From Seriola aureovittata (taxonomy: Eukaryota > Chordata > Actinopteri > Carangiformes > Carangidae), in contig NC_079386.1 of assembly GCF_021018895.1 (NCBI RefSeq), positions 2,207,501 through 2,271,500 on the forward strand: a DNA stretch of 64,000 nt, given 5' to 3'. Made by a program: the position numbers and the translations under genes. Positions 34,436 through 55,786 of the stretch are shown here, piece by piece (within the stretch, counting starts at the first letter, position 1; each line of letters starts with the position of its first letter). Under the pieces are notes generated by a model. That model saw only the letters and a program-made list of their open reading frames with translations. It made no database searches and was not told the origin of the DNA.

Positions 34436-36349
34436 ATGACATGCAGCAAAGGGCCACAGGCCGGACTCGAGGACAAACCACCTAGCAACCTTGACAACAA
34501 GTTACTTTTTTTTTTACATAAACTTGAGGTTTTAAGGCCCTTTGAGAGTTTTTATTCAAAATTCATGTGTTTCCGTTACTTGTTTTTAAATTCACAGTTT
34601 CAAATTGCACATCAAGCAGTTAATGGAGATGCAGCTGGTGTCTCTCCTCTCCTACTGTATTTAAACTGCGAGCCAATTCGGGGGCCACATCCTTTGGAGG
34701 ACGTGGTCCAAGAAGGTGTGGCCCTTCATAGACCGCAAAGGCCGAACTACGGAGGATTTTTACTTTTCTCATGTCACCTAGCAACCTCGACAACACGTAA
34801 CTTTTCTCACAGAAGCTTTAGGTTTTAAAGTTGTTGGTTTCAACAGTTGTACCGTTTAGCTGTTGAACTGAGCTGAAACACAATACTTATATTTAGCAGT
34901 GTGATCCTCAGGCTCTCTGTCTGTGTTGTTTGCTGCCATTACCGCTGCAATGAATCTTGGGATATGTTGGCCCATGAAGGATCCACCTGTTGGATTCTTC
35001 ATTGTCCAGGAAACGAAGGACGCATTTGAAGGAGCCTTTGAAATGGGACTAGTTTAGTGGCACCGCTGTGATGTAATCAGTCTTCAAATTCAGCCTCTGA
35101 AAGGATGCGGCCTTTGAATTGGGACACAGCTAGAGAGGCGGGAAAACGCATGAGGGCAGGAAGCGGGCATCAGGAACGAGAGGAGAGGTGAGTAACACAA
35201 AGTTAAACAGGAACTACTGCAAAACATTTAGCAGCTAAAAGTCAGACGGAGTTGGTCGAGACCAAACTAGAGCTAAAAGACGGCGAACACCGGACTTGTA
35301 TCCAACAGCTGGACATAAACACGTCACCGCAGTCGTCTGCGTGCCGCCTGTGCGAGCAGACATTTAACATGTTATATCTTCACCGAGCGTGACTGACCTG
35401 TGGCTGAATATCCGTCCGTCTGTTTTGTTTTTTTTTTCAGCCTCCCAGTGGTTAAAAAGTGTTGAATACATCTTTAACCTAATTATGCCATAATATCTCC
35501 TGCTGACTCAAATGTGGACTCAGTCAGCATGTCAGAGCATCAAGTCACATGACTTCTTTTAGTGTTAAAGAGCTTTGACCATGACATTCCATTATAGCTG
35601 TTCATTCACAATGGCCACAAAATAATGAGAGGATTCAAATGTTATGGAACTCAGCGAGGTAAAAACAGCTTGATGGAAAGGAGGGAAAATCTGAATGAAC
35701 AGAAATTAAGTGGATGAAATAAGAAGGAGTGAGGAGGGCAGGGGAGTGGGGGTGGGGTGTAGATTATAGGGTGAGAAAGAGGCAGTGAAGACAGGCAAAT
35801 GAAAACCACAAAATGAAGGAAGAAAGGGAGACTGAGATGGAGAGGGAGTACAAGGGAGGAGGAGGAGGGATGAAAGGATGAAGGGATGGATGATGAAGGG
35901 GTGGGGTGTGAGGGTTCGGTGCAGGAGGGTGGTTTTGGGTGACAGGCCTCATTGAATAGACCTCTATTCTCCCCTCTGCTGGCTTCTCTTCTCATGCAAA
36001 GCAGGCCTGTTCAGCCTCCCAGCCATCCGTCACACAACAGAAAGACCATGGCAGGCCCTTTACGAGCCCCACATTCGCATAATCCCCACCCGCCATCCAC
36101 CCCACCATCTCTCAACCCCACTATCCAGCACCCAACGGGGGGTGGAGTGGGTAACGGGAGTGTGTGTGTGTGTGTTGGGCAGTTGGGGGGATGGGCATGG
36201 GGTATCTCCGCCACAGAAAGTGCCTTTGGAGGACAGGCCACCTAGGCTGAGAGAGGACAAAACCGCAGAGAGACATAACATGTTTTGAGGCTGATGGACG
36301 TCATATTGGGACACCGGGGAGGTTAGGAGGGGTTAACCTGCCTGGATGT

Positions 36350-36360
36350 GTGTGTGTGTG

Positions 36361-36391
<31 letters not shown>
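36350..36391. repeat. (GT)n microsatellite
   Basis: GT array with one CG interruption. Confidence 0.95.
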
Positions 36392-36392
<1 letters not shown>

Positions 36393-36689
36393 GGAGTGGG
36401 ATGTGTTATTCATGCGTGCTGGTGCTGGGACCACATTCATATATACTGTGCATGACAATGCTGCGCATATATGTTATATACAGAGGAGCCTTTAGTTCTG
36501 CACACGTCACTGATCCGTTTAGCTTTTATTTAACTAGAGTTCGCTCCGCAGCTCATTTACATCTGAGGAGGGAAGATACACAAACAAACCGTTAAACACT
36601 ACATATGAAATAACAGCATATAAAACACTTCACAGAATCTACATACTGGAAAACAGTCGGCTTCACAGGAAGGTTTAAATCAGTTTCCT

Positions 36690-36845
36690 ACCTGATCTCG
36701 TGTATTTAAATATTTTTATTTATTAAAATCTATTTTTAAATGCTATTCTAACATCATCTTGATGTTTCTATTCTTAATGTAAAGCACTTTGATTTGCCTT
36801 GTGTGTGAACGGTGCAGTAGAAGCAAACTTGCCTTGCCTTTTAGA
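36690..36845 (+). mobile_element. 3' tail of a LINE
   Basis: TAAAGCACTTTGATTTGCCT and CAAACTTGCCTTGCC form the typical 3' UTR and pentanucleotide tail of the same class of LINE as 31413-31965. A GT microsatellite follows at 36858-36882. Confidence 0.65.
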
Positions 36846-37918
36846 TAGTGAAGCTGGTGTGTGTGTGTGTGTGTGTGTGTGTGATCGGTGGGGAGCGAGT
36901 GTTTCATGCTCCGGCCTCTGCGCCGTCGTCCCTGCAGAACGACTCACATCGCAGAAGTGGAGGTCGCACAAGATCATGAATTCATTTATTCATCAAGAAC
37001 GTATCTGCAGAACAAAGAAAACGGAGCTGAATAAATCATGAAATCCTACTTTGGTTTATTTTATCCTGAATATTCACAGATTCATCAAGATAAAAAAAAA
37101 AAAAAAAAATCTCCTCCAACTTTAGGGATGTTCCTGGAACAAGGAGCTGAACTTTTTCTTTTACAGACTGACTCTGGAAAAACATAAAGGTGATAGTATA
37201 TTTCAGGATCTACGGTTCCCACTATTTTCTTTTTCCACATTTTTTTTCTAGAAAGTTTCTGGTAATGAACCACCGTTGTTGTTCTCTGTCTTATTTTGTG
37301 TGTGTTTGGTTTTGTTTGTGGGGGTGGAGGGAAGGGATGAGGAGAATGAAGATGATCAGTGTGTTGTTGTGTTGGTGTGTGAGACGGGTGAATGTCGCCA
37401 GTCTGCCGGTAAAGAGTGTGTGACGCACCTGCTGGAACCTGCTGGAAGTGTGTGAGGAAATCACTGAGAGCGTGAAGAGCTTAGCAGCAGTTAGCGACAA
37501 GAGATGGCTAATACGCCTAAAATCCATTAAGCTGCTCGATAGATTAGAGTAGATTTCATTTTAAATGCTTTACTCTCGTCTCTCCGTCTTTCTCTCCTCG
37601 ACCTCGATGGAAAACGCCACGAGGTCGAGGACAGATGTGAAGGAGGATTCGTAGTCTGACTGCACTTACACTATCAAGCAACTTTATTTATAACACATAG
37701 ATAATAAATCCTCCCTCACTAACCACGAACACAAAACAAGCTGATCTGATATGTTGAATAATTCAATAAAAGCAGCGAGTGAAGGGCCAGAGTGATTTAT
37801 ATTCAGACACCAGCAGGTTAAAGAGTTTTGATCTTTTTATACATTTGTTAAATAGAGAAAATGTATTTTTTTTTAGTGCAGTGAGCAGTTTTGAAACAAC
37901 ATGGATGTGTAGATTGTT

Positions 37919-37919
<1 letters not shown>

Positions 37920-37950
<31 letters not shown>

Positions 37951-37956
37951 GATGAT
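37920..37956. repeat. (GAT)n microsatellite
   Basis: About eleven GAT units with one GAA. Confidence 0.92.
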
Positions 37957-38279
37957 ATACTTGTTCTTCATGATGACGAGAAGAAATCTATATTTATGGA
38001 TTTGGCTTCAGTGGATCAGTCAGGGATTTCCATCAGTTCTGGATCGTGTCACAAACATAAAGCATCTGCTCTGTTGTTAACACATTCATGTGGCTCTGCT
38101 GTGGTGAAACTACAGGTACATTGTTTTAAATGTTGCTGCAGCAAGGAATTGTGGGACGGCGTTTCTCCTTTCCTTTCGTAAAGGAAGGTCCAGTGTTTCC
38201 TCTGCTGAAGGAGATGAGATAGAATTCACCCAGCTCTCATCATGGCTGCTGCTCAGATACTTTGCAACCAAAGTCCAGA

Positions 38280-38672
38280 ACTTGATGGAGTCCACCTGTT
38301 GTGAACCAAATCTGATTGGACAGAGCTCAGGAAGACACACACCTGTGTGTATCAGGTCCCACAGTTCACCTGCAGGTCTGGACAGAGACCAGAGTCCAGT
38401 GAACTCTCTGTAGACCTCTGTGATAAACTGCGGTGAGACACAGATCAGGACAAGAAGCTCTGAGTGTTCTTCACGAGAACTGTGAAGAGGAACAAGTCTG
38501 GAACCAGGACTCTTCTAGACCTGGGTCCAGGGAGGAGACCAAGAACCCAACAGTCACTGTAACAGCAGCAGGGACAGGGAGACTGGTCAGAGGAAAACCT
38601 GATCCAGAGTCCAGGAGACCTGAGACTGGAGAGACGGTTCACCTTTCAGCTCCACAGTGACCTGAAGCAAAC
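38280..38672 (+). mobile_element. Internally deleted Tc1-like transposon relic
   Basis: From TGATGGAGTCCACCTGTTGT onward the order follows a fish Tc1-like gene: a leader with CCTGTGTGTATCAGGTCCCA, an N-terminal helix-turn-helix part, GGAGACCAAGAACCCAACAG. It then jumps (GGGACAGGGAGACTGGTCAG) to the C-terminal block shared with 15095-15170. The centre of the transposase is missing. Confidence 0.78.
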
Positions 38673-39199
38673 AGTGAAGTCGTATCAGAACTTCAGCCCA
38701 GGTGGATCGGGGTGTGATGATGTGGTTACAGGTGCAGCAGGTGACATCATCACAGCCATCAGTGTCAGAGATCAAACTGTGAACGTCCAATCACTGCTGC
38801 CCTGCCTCGTCTTCATTTAGCCTTTAAAATGAAATCCCAGAAGGGATTTTCTGACGATCTATCAAACAGTCGATGAGTTGTTTTTATTCCCGAGAAAGTT
38901 TAATATTCAGATCCCCATAGATTCCCACTGGCAGAGAGGATCATGGGAATATTCCGTGGCCTGCAGGAGTAAATTAGTCATTAGCAGCGGTTTGGTTTAA
39001 TGACGAGCGTCGCTGTGGAGTTCAGCCTCACGTGAAACAGGTCACCCTCCGCTGGATTTCTCTAATGGACTCACGACCCCAGGACGACCTTTGACCCTAA
39101 CACCACCTTTGATAGAGGTATCACAAGTATCAGGAAGTACGCGTTCTGCTGCTCTCATTGATTTTTATTTTCTTTACACATCTCATCAGCACTGACAAG

Positions 39200-39263
39200 A
39201 GGTGTTTGAGATGGATCCAGTCCTGCTGATAAAAGGCTCTACATTATTAAAAGAGACAACAAC

Positions 39264-39331
<68 letters not shown>

Positions 39332-39655
39332 CGATAACTTTATTGATAAGAGGCAAAGTGTCAATTAGCAAAGCAAGTATAACAGGGAGATTTACAAATA
39401 CCTGACTTAAAACAATGAAATCAACAAAGCAGACGAAAGAAAATAAAAGATAAAAGTATGTTTTGAGTAGCGTTTTAACCCGGGGCCCGATCTCCTCAAG
39501 CAGGACCCTCAGGACCCGCAGGACCGGAGGCTCCAACAGCAAACGCACAGTCACCTTTGGTTCTAAGCCGAGACTTCGGGACAGATAACAGAGTTTAGCT
39601 GCAGGAGTGTGTTTAGTGATACGGGGTGTGTGTGTGATGTAAGAAGGTGCCAAAC
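39200..39655 (-). mobile_element. LINE 3' end with (AAT)n tail
   Basis: On the minus strand LRTKGDCAFAVGASGPAGPE corresponds to the C-terminal RTKGDRAF...AAP block of L2-like RTs, followed by a KTLLKTYFY-like remnant. The 3' end TTATCAATAAAGTTATC runs straight into the TTA array at 39262-39328. Confidence 0.7.
39262..39328. repeat. (AAT)n microsatellite
   Basis: About 22 AAT units at the 3' end of the LINE relic. Confidence 0.95.
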
Positions 39656-40357
39656 CGGACAGAGACTTGAAAGTGATTAGAAAAAAAAAAATCGAATCCT
39701 AAAAGACACATGTCCAGCCCGTCACCGGCAGACCCACATGAACGCCTCTCTTCATCACACCTCATCGCTTTTCCTCTTCCGTGGTCACGTTCACACTGGT
39801 CATGTTCAGGAGCGAAAGCGGGGAACAGTTTGAAATCACAGGAAGTGAAGTGAAGGGACAGGACGTGGACTCGGTGAGCAGTTTCTCTGTGAACTCTACG
39901 AACAATGTGAACGCGACGTTAACCTGGTGAATCTGACCGTGGACGGATACACTGAGGAACAGATGAACACTTAGTTCAGTCTTTAGGAGCAGTGTTAACA
40001 AACCCACAGTTTTTTTTAGATTGAAAATGTATAGGAACATTCTACATACAGTAATAACAGGCATCATAAAGTGATGTTCATTAGTGAAGATGATCCTGCT
40101 GAACTAAACCTCAGGATCAGAAACTGTCCAAAAGACAGTGTTAAAATCCCATTGGCTTTTTGTGGAGGGAACCAGGGTGACGCTAACTTCCTGGTTGGCC
40201 TACAAAAATACGTCATCCCTGCAGCGCTGTGTTATCCTTCTGCAGCAAGCTAACACCGCCTGACAGCCATGCGCCATCTGAACCAAAGAAAAGAGGGAAA
40301 CGGATACGTTCTGCAAAACCAGATTGTCAGACAACAGACGGTCAAAACAGCTGAAAC

Positions 40358-40645
40358 CAGCGGTTCCCAACCTGTTGGCGGCCCACATCGGACCCCTAAC
40401 AATACAAGAATACAATGTGATCCAGCGGCAAAGTGGTCCAGCCAGCGACGGTTTAAAAGGGTCTATCATTTGCTGATGACAGTGATAAGCCTTAATAAGA
40501 AAAAAATATTTAAATATTTTCAAAGTTGTTTAACATCATTTCATTTTAAGACATTTAAAAACTTGTATTTAATGTTTTTAGAACTGTTTTGCAAATACCT
40601 TCACAACCCGCCAGTGGGCCGCGGCCCGCAGGTCGGGAACCACTG
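40358..40645. mobile_element. hAT-like MITE with CAGNGGTTCCCAACC ends
   Basis: The left end CAGCGGTTCCCAACCTG and the right end (reversed) CAGTGGTTCCCGACCTG are terminal inverted repeats typical of hAT/Charlie-type elements. 288 bp, no coding capacity. A clean 8-bp target duplication is not visible. Confidence 0.8.
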
Positions 40646-43553
40646 GTCTGAATGATGGATCAACAGGATGATAGATAAATAACACTGTTAGTTCTGATGG
40701 CGGGAAACTCATTTGACTTTTACATGAGATGAGATAGAATAAAACATGATCAAGACCTGAACAAATGAATGAGGTGAAGTTATTATCATTCATACCAAAT
40801 TCCTCCCTGAGTCCAAGTCCTAAGAGACAAAGATGAGAAGCAGCTGGGAAGACAAAGAGAACAGGGACAGGACAAGAGGGAAGACGGATCAACACCGGTT
40901 CTGCTGCGTGAAAAAAAAAACAGGACCTGAGTACGAGAGAAGCTCCGGACATCAGATTCTGTCAGGAAGGAGAGCAGGGAGTCTTTTCTGTTGTTTGTCA
41001 TCCCTATGGAAACGGTGTCTGACTGTTGTTGTTGTTGGGACAGACGCTCTCCGACGCTCATTGTGTTTGTCGTTGAGGAGAGGTTTAAAGTTCTACGGGA
41101 ATGAGACGCTTGAGATGTTGTGATCCTGCGGGATGTTTCAGACTCTGATCCAGGTCGCTCCACAAGCCTGAAGAACAACGTCTCCCTCTAGTGGAGTCAC
41201 GGTGGTACATACACTTCAACTGTCCAGTGTTGGTGAGTCTTGTGCAGCCTCAGGTTTCTGGTCTGAGGGACAGGAAGTGGAACCTGACGTGGTCTTCTGC
41301 TGTTGTAGTCCATCCACCTCAAGGTTGGAAGTGTTGTTCCCTCTGAAGCTTCTCTGCCCAGCACAGAGCGGTTATCCAGTCTGTCCATTCAAATATTACA
41401 CTGTAAATCTCTATTTTTGAACTACAAAGTAATGAAATATGGGTTCCCTGGAATTTGATTGCTTGTCTAATTGTTTGATTTAATCTATTTTTAGTATTTA
41501 TGTTATATTATTTTATTTTTTTGAGAATATATTTTATATATATTTTTTTTTTTTTTTTTTTTTCCTAAGCTGTATTTCTGATGACATATTTATTTGCATG
41601 CGTCTTATTTAACTTTGAAGGCCGGAACATCAGTTTTAGAAACTGCCCTGTTTAAAGGACCAGTTTATTGTTTTGTTTGTTCTATTGTAATTGAATTTTG
41701 ATGAGTCGAGCTGCTTATTAATCATATTGGTTTTTTATTGGTTTTATGTTACAAAAAAGGGGAAAAAAGCATTTTGCAACATGACCATAGGTGTGCCAAG
41801 ACTAACAGGCAAAGATCAATTAGAATTAATTTTGAAAGGCATCAGCAGACAGTTAATAAGCTGTAAAGCTGTTAAAAAAAACAACAATAAAGTTTAAACA
41901 TGGCTGAGAACTACCACATAATAAATACTGTTCATTAGGGCTTCATCTGACCCAGAATTTTGTTGGTCAAAATAGATTTGGCTATTCAAGATGAAGATTT
42001 GACTTTGATTTTTTTTTATTTTCATTTAGATATGAAGTTGGCATCTTGCTCAAAGGTCCGTTATGAAGTCCTAATGCAGAATGCTCTGTTGTCAGTTTAA
42101 GACGATGCGCTGTTGATCATTGCAGAGGCTTTTCACCCAAAAACAACTGCTGTTGCTCAATACCCTAAACTCAGCCGATGTACAACTGTACACTAACAAT
42201 GTAATGTCTATTTGTAATAATAAAGCAATGACTGTCCCCTTTCATACTACTTATGTTATTATTAGTGCCACGGGTGCTCAGCTCCGAGGCACTGGCGACC
42301 TGTCCTGGGTGTGCCGAGTATTGCTTATAGTGTGCTAGTGCCGACTAGTGGTATGTAGGCTGTAAAGCTTCTGAGGCGCACAGACAAATCTGCCAAATTT
42401 GAAGATCTGCCAAGGTAGAACTGTTCCAAAGGTCACGCGCAAGAAGACAGCCAATTGAGAGGTCCACGAGTTGTAACCATGGAAGGTCTAATAATACATC
42501 CAACTGATGATTTGTATTTCCGGGTCTTGGAGCAGAGCTACTTCTCAGCTATTACTGTGTGTATGTATTTACAGATTTGTCTATGCATTTGCATTTGAAA
42601 ACACTTGAAAACCTGAATAACGAGATCTTTTTTTTTTTTTTTTTTTAAACACATGAACACATCTGATCACGGACACAGAGATTCTGAATACGCATCAGCA
42701 GATTTCTCAACCCATTCATAATTCTGAACATTATTCAGAATTAAGTAGTCTCACCTGAGGAGAGGCTATGACGTCTTAACTGAACCTGAGCACCCTACAT
42801 AAAACTTATCAAAATGCATAAGACATGGCCAAATTGGCGCGAGAATACACGTGACTACGTCCGAATATGGTGTTAACACAAAGTGTAGATACTAAACACA
42901 TATATGGAAATGAGATTGCCTTATACTCACGGGAAGTCTAATGTGTTAGCTGTGTCCGCGGGGACGGCATCGCGCTGCTGCCACGTGATTGGTGAATTGC
43001 ACAAATAAGCAGGTGAACAGGTGTACCTCAAAGTGTTTACTAATTGTTATGATCAGGCACACAAGAAAACCTCTCCTCAGTATCAGCTGTTTGTTCCCTT
43101 TGATGTTTTACTGTATTTGACCAAATATTGTGATTTAATTGTTAATAATCTGGGCGCACGTGGCTGAACAGACTTTGACACTGATGTGAAATTAAAGGTT
43201 TATTCCGTAAAGACAATAATCAGTAAAGACATGATAGACTGGTCTGAGTGGAGACCAGATCGAGGACCGGTATCATCCAGATGGAGGAGTCGAGTTGGGT
43301 CAGTGTTCACTCAGAACTATCATTCACAAATCACTCGTTTTAACCAAATGACGACACAGAAAGAAAAGCAACCTACTGTCTGTCTCACAGGTTACTGCGG
43401 TGCTGTTTCAGGGCAGCCAATCAGAACCCACGCTGTCACCTTACAGGAAGTGAGCATCGTAACCTACCAGCTTTCCCACACAGGACTTGGCCCGAACACT
43501 TTTCATGCTATTCAACAATGCAGAGGCCAGTTTACACTGTTAAAGGAGAAACC

Positions 43554-43559
43554 TTTATT
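43554..43559 (-). promoter_or_regulatory. Candidate poly(A) signal of eif4a1
   Basis: AATAAA on the minus strand next to an A-rich run, 1.3 kb after the stop. It implies a 3' UTR of about 43540-44873, which is non-repetitive and U-rich on the gene strand. A second AATAAA word lies near 44190. Confidence 0.4.
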
Positions 43560-44873
43560 TTTTTTTTTTTAAGACCATTAAAATAAATACTATACAGAAT
43601 CCAATGTAGAAAACTTGATACACTGTTTCTGTCTCAAAAAGGTTAACAACTCCATAAATTCATTTTAAAAAATAGCACTGACCATACACCCCAAAACATG
43701 ATGGTTCTCCTAAACCAGACACCCCATGATGACAGGCAATATAATGAGCGCTTAGAAGGGGGGGAGGGAAGGGGGTCAAGTCTCCATATACTTAATCATC
43801 TGTAGTTTGGTCCTTTCGTGTCAGACGCCCCCACCTCCCCCGACATTTTGGCAAGGTAGGTTACAAAAAACTTGACCACCACCTTATCAAAAAATCCAAT
43901 TTTTTGTTTGAAAAATAAAATCTAAATAAACAATAATGTCAAAGAGTTAGAGATGAAAATCCAACCAGGAGGTCGAGAGGCAAACGCTGCACTCAACTCA
44001 CCGTCGCTTCAGCCTCCGAGCATCTGCGGCCGCCGGTCGCTCTCCAACCGAATGCTACTGGACAAGTGACTGTACAAGTCAAGCAGTATGTACAATAGCA
44101 GTAAAAAATATAGGTATGAAACAGCAGGAAAAGGATCAAAAGGGTAAACAACTCATTCATGGTGGATTTTTACTATACAGGTCTTTTTATTGAATATGCC
44201 CTGTGTACGCTAGACCCCCCAAAACCTGGGTACTGAACATGATCATGGATGTGTGTTAACGGCTGTTTGAAGTACACTGGAGGTTGTTTAAATACTGATC
44301 TGGTCAAATGCAGCACATCCCAGTTCATTTTGCGTTTAGTCCAGACTGAACCGCCCAGCTATTAGTTACCAGTGGTGCAGCACCTGGTGGAGGTGCGCAG
44401 GAGCAAATCAGAGCCACATTTGACAAAAGCTTCAGTCTTTGTGTTTTCACTGTGCGAGTTATATTGAGCCAAGTTATTCTTTTAATGTTAAGCTTTTCTA
44501 ACAGTCACAGCTAGAATCCTTTTAACAGCAACGTCAGGTTTTTAAATGTGCTTTCGGAGAAGTGGTCATGTTCTGCACTCGTGGGATTCTTTTTTTTAAT
44601 GTCGTCAGGACATCAATGTGGGAACGGTCTAATTAATGCTAAAGGAGAATTTAGCTGCTGATATGGAGTGACGAACTATGGAAGCGGATGAAGCCGAGTC
44701 ATCCTTCCAACATGGCCAAAATCTATTTCAGAGGAAAGGGAGGAGTGGCGGTTGCGTTCCTCCCTCCCTCTGAGCGTGGAGGGTAAAGTCATGGTTCAGA
44801 TCGTGTAAGAAACAAAGTTTGACTTCTAAAATAAGCAGGGTGGGGGCGGACGAAGGGCAGGTGGAGTCGTCGT

Positions 44874-53522
<8,649 letters not shown>

Positions 53523-53529
53523 TATTCCA

Positions 53530-53680
53530 AAGAAAGAAACTGCGGCAGAAATGACTTATATACGCTGACAACACACAAAGAGACTCTCTCATTGCTACAC
53601 ACCGCCGTCACTTAGCTGTGCTCCCGCCCACATGCACTTCTGATTGGTCAACTGGTACGTCACACGTAGAGTAGGCGGGC
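53530..53680 (-). promoter_or_regulatory. eif4a1 core promoter
   Basis: On the gene strand: CRE-like TGACGTA (about 53654-53660), CCAAT box (53643-53647, as GACCAATCAG), GC box GGGCGGG (53623-53629) and TATA box TATATAAG (53562-53555). The start codon is at 53522, so initiation 25-30 bases after the TATA box leaves a 5' UTR of only about 8-17 bases. It begins in the pyrimidine stretch TTTCTTTCTTT, which resembles a 5' TOP start. Confidence 0.75.
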
Positions 53681-54267
53681 CGTAGCAGCTTCAGAAGTGC
53701 ACGATTGTTGTACTGCTAGCACGCCAGAGGGGCGGAGTTTGGATTTTATGAGCGTACTGTCTGAGCGGTGTCCAGGCTCCTATCACCGGGCTGCTCCGGG
53801 GTCCACTGCCCAGGTTCCCCTCCATTCAGGTCAGCCATTTGTCAGCGCGCACAAAAGGCTGAACCTCCGGGTAGAATATCTCCTCTGTTCTCCTGTGAAC
53901 AACATTTCCTTGTAATCTTTAGCAAATCAGAAAATGGAAAATTACAGCAGTGACACATCTTGCATTCAGTGATGTAACGATGAGTCACACTGTAGTCATG
54001 CCCCTTGATACAGTTATTTCGAAGAGGGATTCACTTAGACCGTAATACATCCTGATGAATGACAACTGATGGTTCATACTGATCTCATCAGGAATCATGG
54101 GTCTCAGAAACATTGACTAAATAATATGGTCTATAAACAGCAGTGATCCTAAATCAAAAACAATTTGATCAGAAAATAAGAAAAATAAAAACACTACAAA
54201 TTTGATAATCAATCATCAGTGTCTGACAGTTTTAATACTCATTTTCAAAACTTGACAGCAAAATTAA

Positions 54268-54424
54268 ACTTCTGGCCCAACATGTGCCTGGTTACTTGGT
54301 CTGAGTCTGGCCCATATAAACACACATCTGGACCAATGCCCAGATGTGGAAGTAGCATCTGACAATTATGTCATATATGGGCCAGATTCGGGCTGTGGAA
54401 CCGGGCATATACTGGGCCAGAAGA
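54268..54424. mobile_element. Small MITE with TTCTGGCCCA ends
   Basis: The left end ACTTCTGGCCCAACATGTGC and the right end (reversed) CTTCTGGCCCAGTATATGCC are inverted copies. GGCCCATAT words recur inside. 157 bp, no coding capacity. Confidence 0.75.
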
Positions 54425-54443
54425 AATATATTTTCTTCTGAAG

Positions 54444-54917
54444 CAGCAGATGGTCGGGTCAGAATCTGAATCCATGGACCAACCTGCCTTGTGTCAACAG
54501 TCCAGGCTGCTGGTGTGATGGTGTGGGGAGTATTTTCTTCCTAGTACCAATCAATCCTGGTCTGAATGTCTCCCTGAATGTGTCCCTTCATAACCACAGT
54601 TCACCATCTTCTAATGGCTCCTTCCAGCAGGATCATGCTCCATGTCACAAACTGGTCTCATCAACATGACAGTGAGTTCAATGAACTTCAGCCCCCCCTC
54701 TCCAGACCTGAATCCAGTAGAACACCTTTGGGACGTGGTAGTACAGGAGATTGCAGCATGAATGTGCAGCTGACAGATCAACAGAAATCATGTGATGTAG
54801 TTATTTCAACATGTTGCAGAGTCTCAGAGGAAAGTTTCAACATCTTGTGGATCAATGACATGAAGAACTGAGGAACTACCCAGAGTTAATGTGGTGTCAA
54901 GTGATCAGTGAGTGTAT
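54444..54917 (+). mobile_element. Tc1-like transposase relic, C-terminal half
   Basis: The decayed frame includes an MVWG-like GVMVWGVFS block near 54520, QQDHAPCHKLV-like sequence near 54630 and PDLNPVEHLWDVVVQEIAA near 54710-54765, the region holding the last acidic residue of the DDE catalytic triad. It ends in the GTGAGTGTAT typical of sequence flanking this family. The terminal repeat itself is missing. Same family as 20301-20670. Confidence 0.82.
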
Positions 54918-55110
54918 TTCTCTGCTGAAGAGTGAGAGATCAAAAACCAAACGATAGCAATTTTGCATAAATTCGCTTTTGTTGCCATTTTTCCCCAAAA
55001 CATCCAACCCTGCTGATGCAGAATTTGTGGGTCACCTTAAACAATAATAACAATCATCTCTACATGTTCAGTGATGTAACATCCTACAAGCAGAGGTACG
55101 GGGTAGAAGC

Positions 55111-55770
55111 ATTAAAGGTCCATATTTTATACTTTTCCAGCGTCTTATTTGAAGTGTTGATCCATAAGAAGAATTTAAGAACCAAAAACAATTTCAGTTG
55201 CCTATAATTTACACCTCCTCTCTCATCTCTCAGGCTTCCCTCTGGAGCGCTAGCAAGAACAAGGTGTTTCATGTTGGTCTCTGAGCCTCTCTTCTGATTT
55301 GCTGTTTTTTGAGTGAAACACGGCCAGGCCAACCACAGGTAACAGACTGTATCCTACCACTGTGGCTCAGTGAAATTCTGGCATTACAGAAAAAAAAAAA
55401 ACCTTAGCCACTTGTCTCTAATATTACTATCCATGGGATGTGTGATGTATTGGCTTCCTAACATCCAAAGATTGTGCAGTGTTTCCTCAGTGACGGAACG
55501 ACCACTTGGTATTATGTTGGTAATAAAGTTCAAACAAAAAAATAAAAATAAAAAAAACTGGTTGGATGGTGGGTCAAGGTGGGTCGGGCTGCGAGTGGCG
55601 ACTGCTTTGTTGTGACATCACAAAGTTCCAGAAGTCCTGACGCCTGGTTTTAAGGCTCAGTTTCTGAATACAGGCTGTGTGCATTTCTCTGTGGACTGAG
55701 GCTTTGATACTTTCACAGTATTAATATAGAAGCTAGACCTGATCTATAATCAAACTGCACATGCACAATC
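55111..55770 (-). mobile_element. Non-autonomous TIR element, family A, copy 3, with an insertion
   Basis: The order is reversed relative to 10881-11382. It starts ATTAAAGGTCCATATTTTAT and ends in the CTATAATCAAACTGCACATG block without its terminal repeat. About 170 bp of unrelated A-tailed sequence interrupts it near 55385-55557. Confidence 0.78.
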
Positions 55771-55786
55771 TCGTTTGCCACGTATT

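Larger units (their letters stand above)
26770..43550. other. Gene-free interval between sox19 and eif4a1
   Basis: About 17 kb without a supported coding gene. It holds LINE tails, a Tc1 relic, a hAT-like MITE, an inverted repeat pair and many microsatellites, listed separately. Purine-rich sequence (35690-35940) and pyrimidine-rich sequence (29835-29900) occur. Stretches near 27250-29000, 32600-34000 and 37100-38100 look unique, but I find no exon there. Confidence 0.6.
53700..55780. other. Intergenic block between senp3 3' end and eif4a1 promoter
   Basis: Mostly mobile-element sequence: a MITE at 54268, a Tc1 transposase fragment at 54444 and TIR element family A copy 3 at 55111. No gene is seen. 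Confidence 0.7.

Noticed and set aside
43186..43572. 128-residue open frame near the eif4a1 3' end
   Set aside because: No recognisable domain, and it partly overlaps the probable eif4a1 poly(A) site on the other strand.
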